64,000 bases of DNA, taken from NCBI RefSeq assembly GCF_027938815.1, contig NZ_CP115913.1, forward strand, positions 1,336,001 through 1,400,000, in the 5' to 3' direction. The notes under the pieces are model-generated. The model made no database searches. It worked only from the letters and a program-made list of their open reading frames with translations, and had not been told where the DNA came from. Shown piece by piece: positions 44,565 to 52,626 of the stretch. Numbering within the stretch: position 1 is the first letter of the stretch; every line of letters begins with the position of its first letter. Origin of the DNA: Oceanirhabdus sp. W0125-5. Lineage in GTDB: Bacteria > Bacillota > Clostridia > Clostridiales > Clostridiaceae. A program made the position numbers and the translations under genes.

Positions 44565-44841
44565 TAAGAAATTAGCAATTATTTTGCTTATAATAGCTAT
44601 TGTTATAGCTCCAATGATGTTAAAAAAAGGAGCTGAGTTTGGGGGAGCTGACGGAGAAGCTGAGGTTGCAATAACAGAGATAAATCCTGATTATGAACCA
44701 TGGTTTTCTAGTATTTGGGAGCCACCAAGTGGAGAAATTGAGAGCCTTCTTTTTTCACTTCAAGCTGCTATTGGAGCTGGAACAATATTTTATGTATTAG
44801 GTTATTTAAAAGGTAGAAATAAAAGTGCTGCTAATAGATAA
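44551..44841 (+). CDS. cbiN: Cobalt transport protein CbiN
   Basis: 96 residues with two membrane helices ([19 protein letters not shown] and [19 protein letters not shown]) around an extracellular loop containing [23 protein letters not shown]. CbiN is the small auxiliary subunit that helps load Co2+ into CbiM. ATG at 44551 lies inside the end of cbiM, and it overlaps cbiQ at its own end. Confidence 0.93.
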   Translation: MKSTNKKLAIILLIIAIVIAPMMLKKGAEFGGADGEAEVAITEINPDYEPWFSSIWEPPSGEIESLLFSLQAAIGAGTIFYVLGYLKGRNKSAANR

Positions 44842-45505
44842 GTATGCATATACAAATAAATTAAGAAAAATTGATCCCATGGTGAAGTTCTCCTTTGCCA
44901 TGGGGATGCTTATATTTGCACTTCTTCCAATTCCATTATGGCTCTATGGGGTAGTTAGTTTGATTATGGGGTATTTAACAGTTGTATCAGCAGGTATTCC
45001 AATGAAAAATTATTGGAAGATGCTTATGGTTCCATTTACTTTTTTAGTTTTAAGTGTAATCTCTATAATAGTATCATTTGGACAGAGTGGAGATGTATTT
45101 GTGTGGGCTATTAAAGTAAGGGGAATTTATATGGGAATAACACCACAAGGGATAGAGATGAGTTTAAGATTATTATTTAGATCCTTAGCTTGTATTACTT
45201 GTATGTATTTTTACTCTCTTACAACTCCTTTAGACCAGCAGATACAGGTTTATAAGAAAATAAGAATACCTAAAGAAGTAGTTGAACTAATGGTTCTTAT
45301 TTATAGGTTCATCTTTATTTTTCTTGAAGAGGCAAAGGAAATAAGAAATGCTCAAGAAATGAGATTTGGTTACAACACTTTTAAACAAAGTTGTCATTCA
45401 TTTTCGTTAATGATAAAAGTATTATTTATAAGGGTTATGCAGAGGAATAAAGATATGCAGATATCTCTTGAAAGTAAGTTTTTTAATGGAGAATTTCACA
45501 TTTAA
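44825..45505 (+). CDS. cbiQ: ECF transporter transmembrane protein CbiQ
   Basis: 226 residues with about five membrane helices and the cytoplasmic coupling helices. It starts [21 protein letters not shown], and the ATPase-coupling region includes EEAKEIRNAQEMRFGYN. It joins CbiM/CbiN to the ATPase CbiO. GTG at 44825 lies within the last codons of cbiN, so the genes are coupled. Confidence 0.93.
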   Translation: MLLIDKYAYTNKLRKIDPMVKFSFAMGMLIFALLPIPLWLYGVVSLIMGYLTVVSAGIPMKNYWKMLMVPFTFLVLSVISIIVSFGQSGDVFVWAIKVRGIYMGITPQGIEMSLRLLFRSLACITCMYFYSLTTPLDQQIQVYKKIRIPKEVVELMVLIYRFIFIFLEEAKEIRNAQEMRFGYNTFKQSCHSFSLMIKVLFIRVMQRNKDMQISLESKFFNGEFHI

Positions 45506-45532
45506 AAATCAAAAGAGTAGAAGGTGAATGAG

Positions 45533-46342
45533 ATGATAAATATAGAGGGATTATGCTATACCTATGAAGATGGAACAGAGGCACTAAAGAATCAATCTTT
45601 TGATTTTTCAAAAGGAAATATAATTGCAATTATTGGAGCTAATGGTGCAGGAAAATCTACTTTGTTTTTGAATATAATGGGTATAATTAAGCCTACTAAA
45701 GGGAAGATAATGTTTGATGGAGAAGAACTTAAATATAATAAAAAAGCCTTAAGAGAATATAGAAAAAAGATAGGGATTGTGTTTCAAGATCCAGACAAAC
45801 AAATTTTTTATTCTAATGTATTTGATGATGTAGCATTTGCACTGAGAAATATTGGTGTTGAAGAAAGTGAAATAAATACAAGAGTGAATAAAGCATTGAA
45901 AGAGGTTGATGCATTAGAGTTCAAGGACAAACCTGTTCATTTTTTAAGTATGGGACAGAAGAAGCGTGTTGCTATAGCAGGAACCCTTGCAATTGATCAG
46001 GATATTATTCTTTTTGATGAACCAACTGCAGGATTAGATCCTGTTATGACTGAAGAGATAATTAAGATTCTCTTTAAATTGAAAGCTCAAGGAAAAAAGG
46101 TTATTATATCAAGTCACAATATGGATCTTATTTACAGAGTTAGTGATTATGCATATATTTTGTCTAAAGGTCAGATAATCCGAGAAGGCAAAACCGAGGA
46201 TGCATTTTTAGATGGGGATGCATTAAGAAAATCAGGATTGAATGAACCATGGCTTGTGAAGATGCACAGGAATTTAAATATACCACTTTTTAAAAAAGAA
46301 GAAGACTTCTTTGAATTTATGAAAAAGAGTGATAATGGATAG
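45533..46342 (+). CDS. cbiO: Cobalt ABC transporter ATPase CbiO
   Basis: 269 residues. Walker A GANGAGKST, Q loop FQDPDKQIF, signature LSMGQKKRVAIA, Walker B IILFDEPTAGLD and switch His SSHNMD are all present. It powers cobalt import with CbiQ. ATG at 45533 lies about six bases after AGAAGGTG; GTG at 45524 is in frame but inside that site. Last gene of the operon. Element 1 copy K follows, then a terminator. Confidence 0.95.
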   Translation: MINIEGLCYTYEDGTEALKNQSFDFSKGNIIAIIGANGAGKSTLFLNIMGIIKPTKGKIMFDGEELKYNKKALREYRKKIGIVFQDPDKQIFYSNVFDDVAFALRNIGVEESEINTRVNKALKEVDALEFKDKPVHFLSMGQKKRVAIAGTLAIDQDIILFDEPTAGLDPVMTEEIIKILFKLKAQGKKVIISSHNMDLIYRVSDYAYILSKGQIIREGKTEDAFLDGDALRKSGLNEPWLVKMHRNLNIPLFKKEEDFFEFMKKSDNG

Positions 46343-46351
46343 TTTTAGTTA

Positions 46352-46600
46352 AATGTAGAATGTATAATGGATAATGTAGAATGATTGACATTTCACTCTG
46401 TGAAATTTCAATTTTATTGTTTAAGGAACAAAAGGTGTTTACTCGTTTCGTTTTAGACGAAACTTTGTAGTTTAAATACGAAATTTTATCTTAGATAAAA
46501 TGAGTAAAAACTTCTTGTTATTAAGCATAATAAAATATAGATTCTGACGTAAGTTAGAATCATCCATCGTTATACATTATACATTATCAATTATACATTT
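46352..46600 (+). repeat. Element 1, copy K (complete)
   Basis: Complete copy starting nine bases after the cbiO stop. It shows ATTTCAC/GTGAAAT, GTTTCGT/ACGAAAC (A-T changed to G-C on both sides), ATTTTATC/GATAAAAT and GATTCTGAC/GTTAGAATC, with matched AATGTAGAATG-type ends. Confidence 0.88.
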
Positions 46601-46606
46601 GTCTTT

Positions 46607-46633
46607 AAAGCGCGATTTAATCGCGCTTTTTTT
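46607..46633 (+). terminator. Intrinsic terminator after cbiO and copy K
   Basis: AAAGCGCGA pairs with TCGCGCTTT around TTTAA, with a run of seven T. Confidence 0.85.
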
Positions 46634-46686
46634 ACGTACATTCTTAATTATGTATTATTCATGTACATCTAGGTAGGAAGCTTTTA

Positions 46687-46695
46687 TGGTATAAT
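46687..46695 (+). promoter_or_regulatory. Extended -10 promoter of the FusB-like gene
   Basis: TGGTATAAT, about 55 bases before the ATG at 46750. The -35 is not clear. Confidence 0.45.
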
Positions 46696-46749
46696 TATTT
46701 TGTAAAAAAAGTAATTAATGTAAAGGGGTATAAGGGGAGAGGAATTGAA

Positions 46750-47391
46750 ATGGATGCATTTATAAAAAAATATCAATTTAATTATATAGAAAAATTAATG
46801 AAACAGTTGGAAAATACTTTTATATCTTGTGTAGATATTGATATTATTAACACTTGCAAAGCTACGATGCAAGAAAAAATTTACAATGAATTTAATGAAT
46901 TAAATGAAGAGCAAAGAGAGTTATTGAATATAGAAAAGATAAAAGGTATTTATCAAATAAGTATATTTATAAAAAAAATAACACCATATGTTTGTGGAAT
47001 GCCAGAGGTATCAAAAGCACAGATACAAAAATTATTCAAGAAAGAAAAGAAGTTGAAATTACCTAAAATTGACAATATTGAATTCTCTTCGCTTACATAT
47101 CTTGGTTGGAGAGATGTAGCATCTAATAAATTATACATTGTATATAGTATGAATGATAAATTAGTGGGCTTAACATGTAGAGGAATTAGTACCAAAACAA
47201 ACGCAAGTAATATGTGTGCATTATGTAGATGTGGAGGCACTAAAAAGGACGTTGCATTTGTTTCTGTAGTAAGTAAAAGCAGTGAAAATTATAAATCTTT
47301 AGGATTCTATATATGCATGGATAGTCAAAAGTGTAATGAGAGAATTACAAGTATTTCAAAATTAGAGGAAATCATAAGAAAAACCTCATAA
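46750..47391 (+). CDS. FusB/FBP-family elongation factor G-binding protein
   Basis: 213 residues. The N-terminal part is helical; the C-terminal treble-clef zinc finger is visible: SNMCALCRCGG and FYICMDSQKCNERI supply four Cys in the family spacing. FusB proteins bind EF-G and release it from stalled ribosomes, giving fusidic acid resistance; chromosomal relatives are common in Firmicutes. ATG at 46750 is six bases after GAGAGGAA. It is a single gene, and resistance is not implied by sequence alone. Confidence 0.85.
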   Translation: MDAFIKKYQFNYIEKLMKQLENTFISCVDIDIINTCKATMQEKIYNEFNELNEEQRELLNIEKIKGIYQISIFIKKITPYVCGMPEVSKAQIQKLFKKEKKLKLPKIDNIEFSSLTYLGWRDVASNKLYIVYSMNDKLVGLTCRGISTKTNASNMCALCRCGGTKKDVAFVSVVSKSSENYKSLGFYICMDSQKCNERITSISKLEEIIRKTS

Positions 47392-47398
47392 AAGCATA

Positions 47399-47518
47399 AC
47401 GGACAGTTGAAAGTGGACAATGGACAACGAATGACATTTCTCTTCGAGAAATTTTAATTGCATTGTTCTTTGGAAAAGATGGTCTACTCGTTTTATTTTA
47501 AAAGAAACATTGTACTTA
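47399..47518 (+). repeat. Element 1, copy L (clear left half)
   Basis: Left end of GGACAGT/GGACAAT/GGACAAC seven-base units, then ATTTCTC/GAGAAAT, the inner-stem 5' strand, a partly decayed second hairpin and ATTGTACTT. Clear similarity then stops, though a GAGTAAA and a GATGTA-type hairpin further right (47573) may be vestiges. Starts eight bases after the FusB-like stop. Confidence 0.7.
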
Positions 47519-47572
47519 GAATTAAATTTCTATTGTAAGAGAAATTCAGGGGAATTTATAATTTTATAGAGT

Positions 47573-47618
47573 AAAAAGATGTAACTTACGACTTTGGTTA
47601 GTAGTTACATCTTTTTAT
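47573..47618 (+). terminator. Terminator, possibly derived from the last hairpin of element 1
   Basis: AAAAAGATGTAACT pairs with AGTTACATCTTTTT. The GATGTA...TACATC frame resembles the last hairpin of element 1 (GATGTAGTTTCTG with CAGAAACATC). Confidence 0.7.
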
Positions 47619-47726
47619 TATTACATAAAACTACACAATTGACAAATGGGTAGTTATTGAATTAACTAAATAGTTGTAATATAATTAAAAATTGAAGTAT
47701 ACATATGAAGAAAAATGGAGGAAACA

Positions 47727-48968
47727 ATGGAGTTAAGAGAAAGTAATAATATTTTAGAAAAGTTTAAGAGTTTGTTTATTACACTTTCAAAAGAATATAA
47801 AAATGATTTTTACAATACTATTGCAAGAGAAAATTTGGGTAGAATTATAATCATGAGCATAATATATAGTTTGTTCGAAATAATGGTCATACTTACCAAA
47901 AAAGAAATTGATATAACACACCAAATTAAGTTTTCAATAGGGATAATGATGTTTCATATTATAGTAATTTTGGCTTCTTTTTGGTTGATTTTTATTAAGA
48001 GTAAAATTAATGGAAAAAGATTGCAGATTATTATAGCTTTATATTGTATTATCCTTATATATTGGTCTGTGAATGTCAGTCTTGAGCAAGTAGGCAGAAC
48101 AGGATCAATTACAATGTTTATTCTTACACTCACAGGTACTTCAGCACTTTTTTATAGACGTTCATTAATAACTTTGATTACGAATTTTGGATTTTATATT
48201 TACTTTGTGTTAAATATGAAATTATTAAGAGCATCTTCTTTTGTAACAAACCTTAACAGCTCACAAATTGGGCATCAGTCAATGGAAAGGTTTTCCCAGG
48301 GTACCTATCCAGGTAATAACTTTCCCATAGGAAAATCGTCAGTAGGAAAACAGATTATATCTATGTTTACAACAGATCATAATATTTATTTAGTAGATGC
48401 ATTTTTAATGACAGTGATTTCTTGTGTTTTGGGGATTATTATATATAGACTGCGCTTAAAAGTCTTTCTTGAAAAGAGGGCTTTGGTGGAACTAAGTATG
48501 AAAGATTCCATGACAAATCTCTTTAATCATGAAAATATATGTAATATATTAAAGAAGGAAATAAAAGTGTCAAAAGAAAGCTCACAGCAACTTAGTATAT
48601 TAATGACAGATATTGATCATTTTAAGAAAATAAACGATACATATGGTCATCAAGTTGGGGATCAAGTCATAATTAAAATTGCAAAGTTATTGAGAGAGTC
48701 TTGTAGAGAAACTGACTATGTAGGGCGTTACGGGGGAGAGGAATTCCTTGTAGTACTTACAAATACTAATAAAGAACAGGTAAAAAAATTTGCAGAAAGA
48801 TTCCGTAAAGAAATTGAAGAAATTGATTTTGGATTAACTTCACAAGTTACAGTTAGTGGAGGGGTGAAAACATATGAGAAGGAGTCTGCCGAAGAAATGA
48901 TAAAAATGGCTGATGATGCTCTATATCAAGCTAAGGAAAAAGGCCGAAACTGTATAGTAAGTGCCTAA
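47727..48968 (+). CDS. Membrane-bound diguanylate cyclase (GGDEF)
   Basis: 413 residues. Six membrane helices in the first 240 residues form an uncharacterised sensor. The GGDEF domain then begins LSMKDSMTNLFNHENIC, with LMTDIDHFKKINDTYGHQVGD and active site GRYGGEEF. RETD sits five residues before GGEEF, the exact spacing of the c-di-GMP inhibitory site, so it should be an active, feedback-inhibited enzyme making c-di-GMP. ATG at 47727 follows GGAGG by five bases. It lies between element 1 copies L and M. Confidence 0.92.
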   Translation: MELRESNNILEKFKSLFITLSKEYKNDFYNTIARENLGRIIIMSIIYSLFEIMVILTKKEIDITHQIKFSIGIMMFHIIVILASFWLIFIKSKINGKRLQIIIALYCIILIYWSVNVSLEQVGRTGSITMFILTLTGTSALFYRRSLITLITNFGFYIYFVLNMKLLRASSFVTNLNSSQIGHQSMERFSQGTYPGNNFPIGKSSVGKQIISMFTTDHNIYLVDAFLMTVISCVLGIIIYRLRLKVFLEKRALVELSMKDSMTNLFNHENICNILKKEIKVSKESSQQLSILMTDIDHFKKINDTYGHQVGDQVIIKIAKLLRESCRETDYVGRYGGEEFLVVLTNTNKEQVKKFAERFRKEIEEIDFGLTSQVTVSGGVKTYEKESAEEMIKMADDALYQAKEKGRNCIVSA

Positions 48969-49031
48969 AACAATCGAAAATACTAATTTTATTGTGCGAT
49001 ATAGTAAAGAAAATCATATTGAATATATAAG

Positions 49032-49076
49032 AAAAGATGTAGCTTCTGATTTTTGTGAGAAGTTACATCTTTTATT
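49032..49076. terminator. Terminator between convergent genes
   Basis: AAAAGATGTAGCTTCT pairs with AGAAGTTACATCTTTT. Like the hairpin at 47573 it resembles the last hairpin of element 1. Confidence 0.75.
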
Positions 49077-49116
49077 TTCATTCGAATTGTAGTTTTAATT
49101 TATCATAATTTTCTTG

Positions 49117-49758
49117 TTACTTTTTAAATTTTACTTGTGATTTATTCATTAAACCATAGTTTTTAAATATAACTTCAAACTTATATGTTTCACCGTTGAC
49201 ATTACACTCTATGGTATCTTTAAAAACTTCATTTGGATCAATTATTGAAATAGTATTATCATATTGAATTTTTAGTGAATAATCATTTAATGCAGTGATT
49301 TTTGCTGAAATTGGTATGATATCTATTCTACCATTATTTGAAGAAAAGCTTCTTTCAGGCTGGATAGTAGTAAATAATTGATTACTCTCAATCAATTCAG
49401 CCCCAATATTGGACATACCACATACGAGTTTAGTATCATTTTGAAAGCTTGTTGGGCGAGTAACCTCCAATTCAAATTCTCCATTTTCATTTTCTAAAGA
49501 AAACCTGATATCAGGTTTACAATCATCTTCCAGCGCACCTTTTGGTATATCCAATACATTTACGTTAACCGTAAAAAAAATGAATTTATCTTCATCTATA
49601 GTAATTAATTCTCTATCTAAACTATTGATATGGGTGTATAAACCATCTACCTTATCATTTAAATTCAAGACTTTTTTGTGTAATTTAATATTATAAACCC
49701 CAGAAAAGAGTAATAGTATTGCCATAAATAATATAATAGCTCTTGAATTTTTTTTCAT
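49117..49758 (-). CDS. Membrane-anchored hypothetical protein
   Basis: 213 residues. One N-terminal helix (AIILFMAILLLFSGVYNI) after KK acts as an anchor or uncleaved signal. A short coiled-coil-like stretch (LHKKVLNLNDKVDGLYTHINSLDRELI) precedes a beta-rich extracellular part. No family was recognised. ATG at 49758 follows GGAGG by seven bases; a GTG upstream lies within that site. It is convergent with the diguanylate cyclase gene and lies in the same interval between copies L and M. Confidence 0.72.
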   Translation of the reverse strand: MKKNSRAIILFMAILLLFSGVYNIKLHKKVLNLNDKVDGLYTHINSLDRELITIDEDKFIFFTVNVNVLDIPKGALEDDCKPDIRFSLENENGEFELEVTRPTSFQNDTKLVCGMSNIGAELIESNQLFTTIQPERSFSSNNGRIDIIPISAKITALNDYSLKIQYDNTISIIDPNEVFKDTIECNVNGETYKFEVIFKNYGLMNKSQVKFKK

Positions 49759-49988
49759 TTTAACCTCCACTTTAATGCACTTACTTGTATCTTATTCTCT
49801 AATAATAGTATTTATGATAAAGAATAAACATGAACAAATAATCATATGATTATTTGAATATTAAATGAAATAAGGGAGGGTAGATTTTTATTCTTTCTTT
49901 TTTTCTTTGATAAATATGATAATTAATATTACCATATTAGCTAAAAAAATAAGATTTTACTCTTTTTAATAAGATTTAATATTGCGTG

Positions 49989-50116
49989 ATAAATACAATA
50001 TTTTATCTCAAGATAAAATGAGTAAAATCTTATTGTCCTAAAGAACAATAAAATGTAGTTTCTGCGTAAGTCAGAAACATCCATCATTCTCCATTCTCCA
50101 TTCTCAATTCTCCATT
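49989..50116 (+). repeat. Element 1, copy M (clear right half)
   Basis: Clear from the central loop (ATAAATACAAT) through ATTTTATC/GATAAAAT, GAGTAAA, TTGTCCTAAAGAACAATAA, GTTTCTGC-type hairpin and the right end, whose last bases overlap the stop codon of the neighbouring glycosyltransferase. A TTTACTC about 35 bases to the left may be a vestige of the missing half. Confidence 0.75.
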
Positions 50117-51248
50117 AAAATACGCTTTTGCGTATTTTCTCGTATGCATTTAAAGTTTGAAGAGCTGTTTGATCCCAAGAGTAGGTAGCATTAACTCTCA
50201 GCCCTTTAGCAATCAGTTTTTCTTGTAGAACAGGGTTATTAAGCAATTCAAGCATTTTCTGGCTTATATCATCAATATTATTAGGATCAACATATAAGGC
50301 ACCATCTTTTAGTACTTCGGGTACTGAGGTTACGTTTGAAGCTATTACAGGTGTACCGCATGCCATAGCTTCTAATGGAGGTAATCCGAATCCTTCGTAG
50401 AATGATGGAAAGATGAATAGAGATGCAGCATTATATAAAAATGGCAGATATATATTGTCTACAAATCCAGTGAATATTACATATTCAGTGAGATTATGCT
50501 TATCCACATATTCTTTATAAAGAGAATATGAGATACCTTTCTTACCGGCAATTACTAATTTATATTTATTTTTTAGTTTTTCAAAATTATTTTCATAAGC
50601 TTTGATTATTCCCCATATATTTTTCCTAGGTGTGAAACCACCAATATAGAGTATATAATCATCGTCAATATGAAATTTATTTTTAATTAAGTATTTGGAT
50701 AATTTATTGTTGATTGGTTTATAGGTAGTATCACTTGCTAGATGTGTTACAAAAATTTTTTCTTCAGTGAAGGAGAATTCTTTGAGTATATCTTGTTTTG
50801 AGAATTCCGAAACAGTAATTATACCATCTGCTTGGTTCATTATTTCATGTATTTTTTCATGGAACATTTCATTGAAAGTTTTACTTACAGTCTCAGGCAT
50901 TCTTAAGGGGATTATATCGTGTAATGTTACAACTAGGGGGCAGCTTTTGTTTTGTGGTAATCCTATTCCATTTTGAGGGGTGTGAAATATATCTAAATTT
51001 CTAGATAATTCATATTGATTGCTGTTGACTCTATTCCAAAATCCATCTTTATTACCACCAGTAATTGAATGAAAGGTGATGGGAGAATCATAGGAAGACA
51101 GATTATTAATAAAATAATTATTTGGGGTATATAAGTCATATGAATGTGGTTTAAAAGGTAGAATGTTTTCTATAAGTTTATAAGAATAGTTTCCTATTCC
51201 TGTTCCCTTATACCATGCCGCAGCTCGGCAATCAAAACCTATCCTCAT
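50115..51248 (-). CDS. Glycosyltransferase family 4, spore-coat-associated type
   Basis: 377 residues, close paralogue of the gene at 38565. It begins [25 protein letters not shown], with [14 protein letters not shown] in the acceptor half, [19 protein letters not shown] and [30 protein letters not shown] in the donor half. ATG at 51248 follows AAGGAG. The stop codon overlaps the end of element 1 copy M, and an AAAATACGC/GCGTATTTT hairpin spans the last codons. It is divergent from a CotS-like gene, repeating the GT-plus-CotS layout seen at 38.6-40.2 kb. Confidence 0.88.
   Translation of the reverse strand: MRIGFDCRAAAWYKGTGIGNYSYKLIENILPFKPHSYDLYTPNNYFINNLSSYDSPITFHSITGGNKDGFWNRVNSNQYELSRNLDIFHTPQNGIGLPQNKSCPLVVTLHDIIPLRMPETVSKTFNEMFHEKIHEIMNQADGIITVSEFSKQDILKEFSFTEEKIFVTHLASDTTYKPINNKLSKYLIKNKFHIDDDYILYIGGFTPRKNIWGIIKAYENNFEKLKNKYKLVIAGKKGISYSLYKEYVDKHNLTEYVIFTGFVDNIYLPFLYNAASLFIFPSFYEGFGLPPLEAMACGTPVIASNVTSVPEVLKDGALYVDPNNIDDISQKMLELLNNPVLQEKLIAKGLRVNATYSWDQTALQTLNAYEKIRKSVF
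50117..50138 (-). terminator. Hairpin over the last codons of the glycosyltransferase gene
   Basis: AAAATACGC pairs with GCGTATTTT around TTTT. It may terminate leftward transcription, although the stem lies inside the coding end. Confidence 0.5.
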
Positions 51249-51317
51249 AATATTTACTCCTTATTTTACACTATAATTCATTATATTATAGCTTAACTTT
51301 TATGTGAAAAGTAATTA

Positions 51318-51447
51318 AGGTATCTCAGCTTATTAAGGAGTTTATATACTTATTTTTCTAAGGTGTATAAATATTTATACATGTCCAAAACTCATTGATA
51401 GCTGAGGTTTTGGAACAAGTATAAATAAATTTCGCGGGAAGATACCT
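51318..51447. repeat. Element 2, copy S (opposite orientation)
   Basis: Ends AGGTATCT and AGATACCT are inverted repeats. The core, ATTTATACATGTCCAAAAC with GTTTTGGAAC and GTATAAAT, is the reverse complement of the core in copies P and T and forms a long hairpin. It lies between divergent glycosyltransferase and CotS-like genes. Confidence 0.7.
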
Positions 51448-51504
51448 AGAAATGTGCTAAAACCTTTTTTTGGTTCATATAAATTTATAGGGAGGTGATT
51501 GAGC

Positions 51505-52512
51505 ATGATGCGTGAACTGGAGATAGAAAGGCAGTTCAATATAAGAATAGAAACAATGAAACCAAAGCGAGGAGTATATTACCTCAAGACAAACAAGGGG
51601 AAGAAATGCTTAAAGAGAATAAATTATGGAGTGCAGAAGTTATTTTTTATTTATGGGGCTAAAGAGCATTTGATTCAAAATGGATTTCCTAACGTGGATA
51701 GATATATTATCAACGTAGAAGATAATCCTTATGCTATGGTAAATGAGGATATTTATACTTTATCTAATTGGATAGAAGGTAGAGAATGTGATTTCTATAA
51801 TGATGATGATCTTAAGCTTGCTGCAAAGAATTTAGCAAAACTTCATATTGCTTCAAAAGGATATGAGCCCCCGGAGAATAGTAAGTTAAAAACAGATCTT
51901 GGTAGATGGCCTCATTTAATGGAGAAAAGGGTTAAATCATTTTCCAAGATGAAGAATATGGTACGTAAGAAAAAAGGTAAAAAGAGTGATTTTGATATTA
52001 AATACGTAAATAACTATGAGTTCTTCATGGAATTAGGAATAAGGGCTCAAAATGTACTAGCATCATCTGATTATGAGAAATATTGCAGTATTGCAGAAGA
52101 GGAAAAAAGTTTTTGCCATCATGATTACACATATCATAATATTATTATGGGTGAAGATGAAAGTGTAAGTGTTGTTGATTTTGATTATTGCAAGAGAGAA
52201 ATAAGAGTTTATGATATTTCAAATTTCATTATTAAAGTTTTAAAAAGAAGAGATTGGGATATTAAGTATGCAAAGCTTATTTTAGATGCTTACAATGAGG
52301 TAAGTCCACTTGAGGAAGGGGAATATAAGGTTCTTTATGCATTTTTATTGTTCCCTCAAAGATTCTGGAGATTATGTAATAGATATTATTATAATGAGGT
52401 TAACTGGATACAGAATACATTCACAAAAAAAATCGACAATATGATAGGAGAGAAGGAGAACTACAGCAAGTTTATTGAGGATTTTGCTAGTGAATATAAT
52501 CAGAACGAATAA
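51505..52512 (+). CDS. CotS family spore coat kinase-like protein
   Basis: 335 residues. It shows KKCLKRINYG as the N-lobe Lys, FCHHDYTYHNIIM as the catalytic loop, VVDFDYC as the metal site and FPQRFWRLCNRYYYNEVNW near the end, all shared with the paralogues at 40219 and 42018. I chose ATG at 51505, six bases after GGAGGTGA; an adjacent ATG at 51508 and a TTG at 51499 are alternatives. It lies directly upstream of yabG, in the same direction, which supports a spore-envelope role. Confidence 0.9.
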   Translation: MMRELEIERQFNIRIETMKPKRGVYYLKTNKGKKCLKRINYGVQKLFFIYGAKEHLIQNGFPNVDRYIINVEDNPYAMVNEDIYTLSNWIEGRECDFYNDDDLKLAAKNLAKLHIASKGYEPPENSKLKTDLGRWPHLMEKRVKSFSKMKNMVRKKKGKKSDFDIKYVNNYEFFMELGIRAQNVLASSDYEKYCSIAEEEKSFCHHDYTYHNIIMGEDESVSVVDFDYCKREIRVYDISNFIIKVLKRRDWDIKYAKLILDAYNEVSPLEEGEYKVLYAFLLFPQRFWRLCNRYYYNEVNWIQNTFTKKIDNMIGEKENYSKFIEDFASEYNQNE

Positions 52513-52519
52513 TTTTAAA

Positions 52520-52557
52520 TGAAGAGGTTGAGCGTTTTTAGAAACTCAACCTCTTAT
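52520..52557 (+). terminator. Intrinsic terminator of the CotS-like gene
   Basis: GAGGTTGAG pairs with CTCAACCTC around a 12-base loop, followed by TTATATTTT. Confidence 0.8.
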
Positions 52558-52572
52558 ATTTTGTAAAGAATC

Positions 52573-52599
52573 ACAAAACTGAAGTTTCTACATATAATG
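52573..52599 (+). promoter_or_regulatory. Possible sigma-K-type promoter of yabG
   Basis: AC, 16 bases, CATATAATG: one mismatch from the sigma-K consensus, ending 28 bases before the yabG ATG. YabG is a sigma-K product in Bacillus subtilis, which supports the call. Confidence 0.5.
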
Positions 52600-52626
52600 A
52601 TTATACAGTAATATTAGGAGTAAATC

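Noticed and set aside
49890..49940. A 15-codon minus-strand frame encoding a short hydrophobic, Lys-ended peptide, reminiscent of a type I toxin
   Set aside because: No ribosome binding site, no promoter and no antisense partner seen; too short to support.
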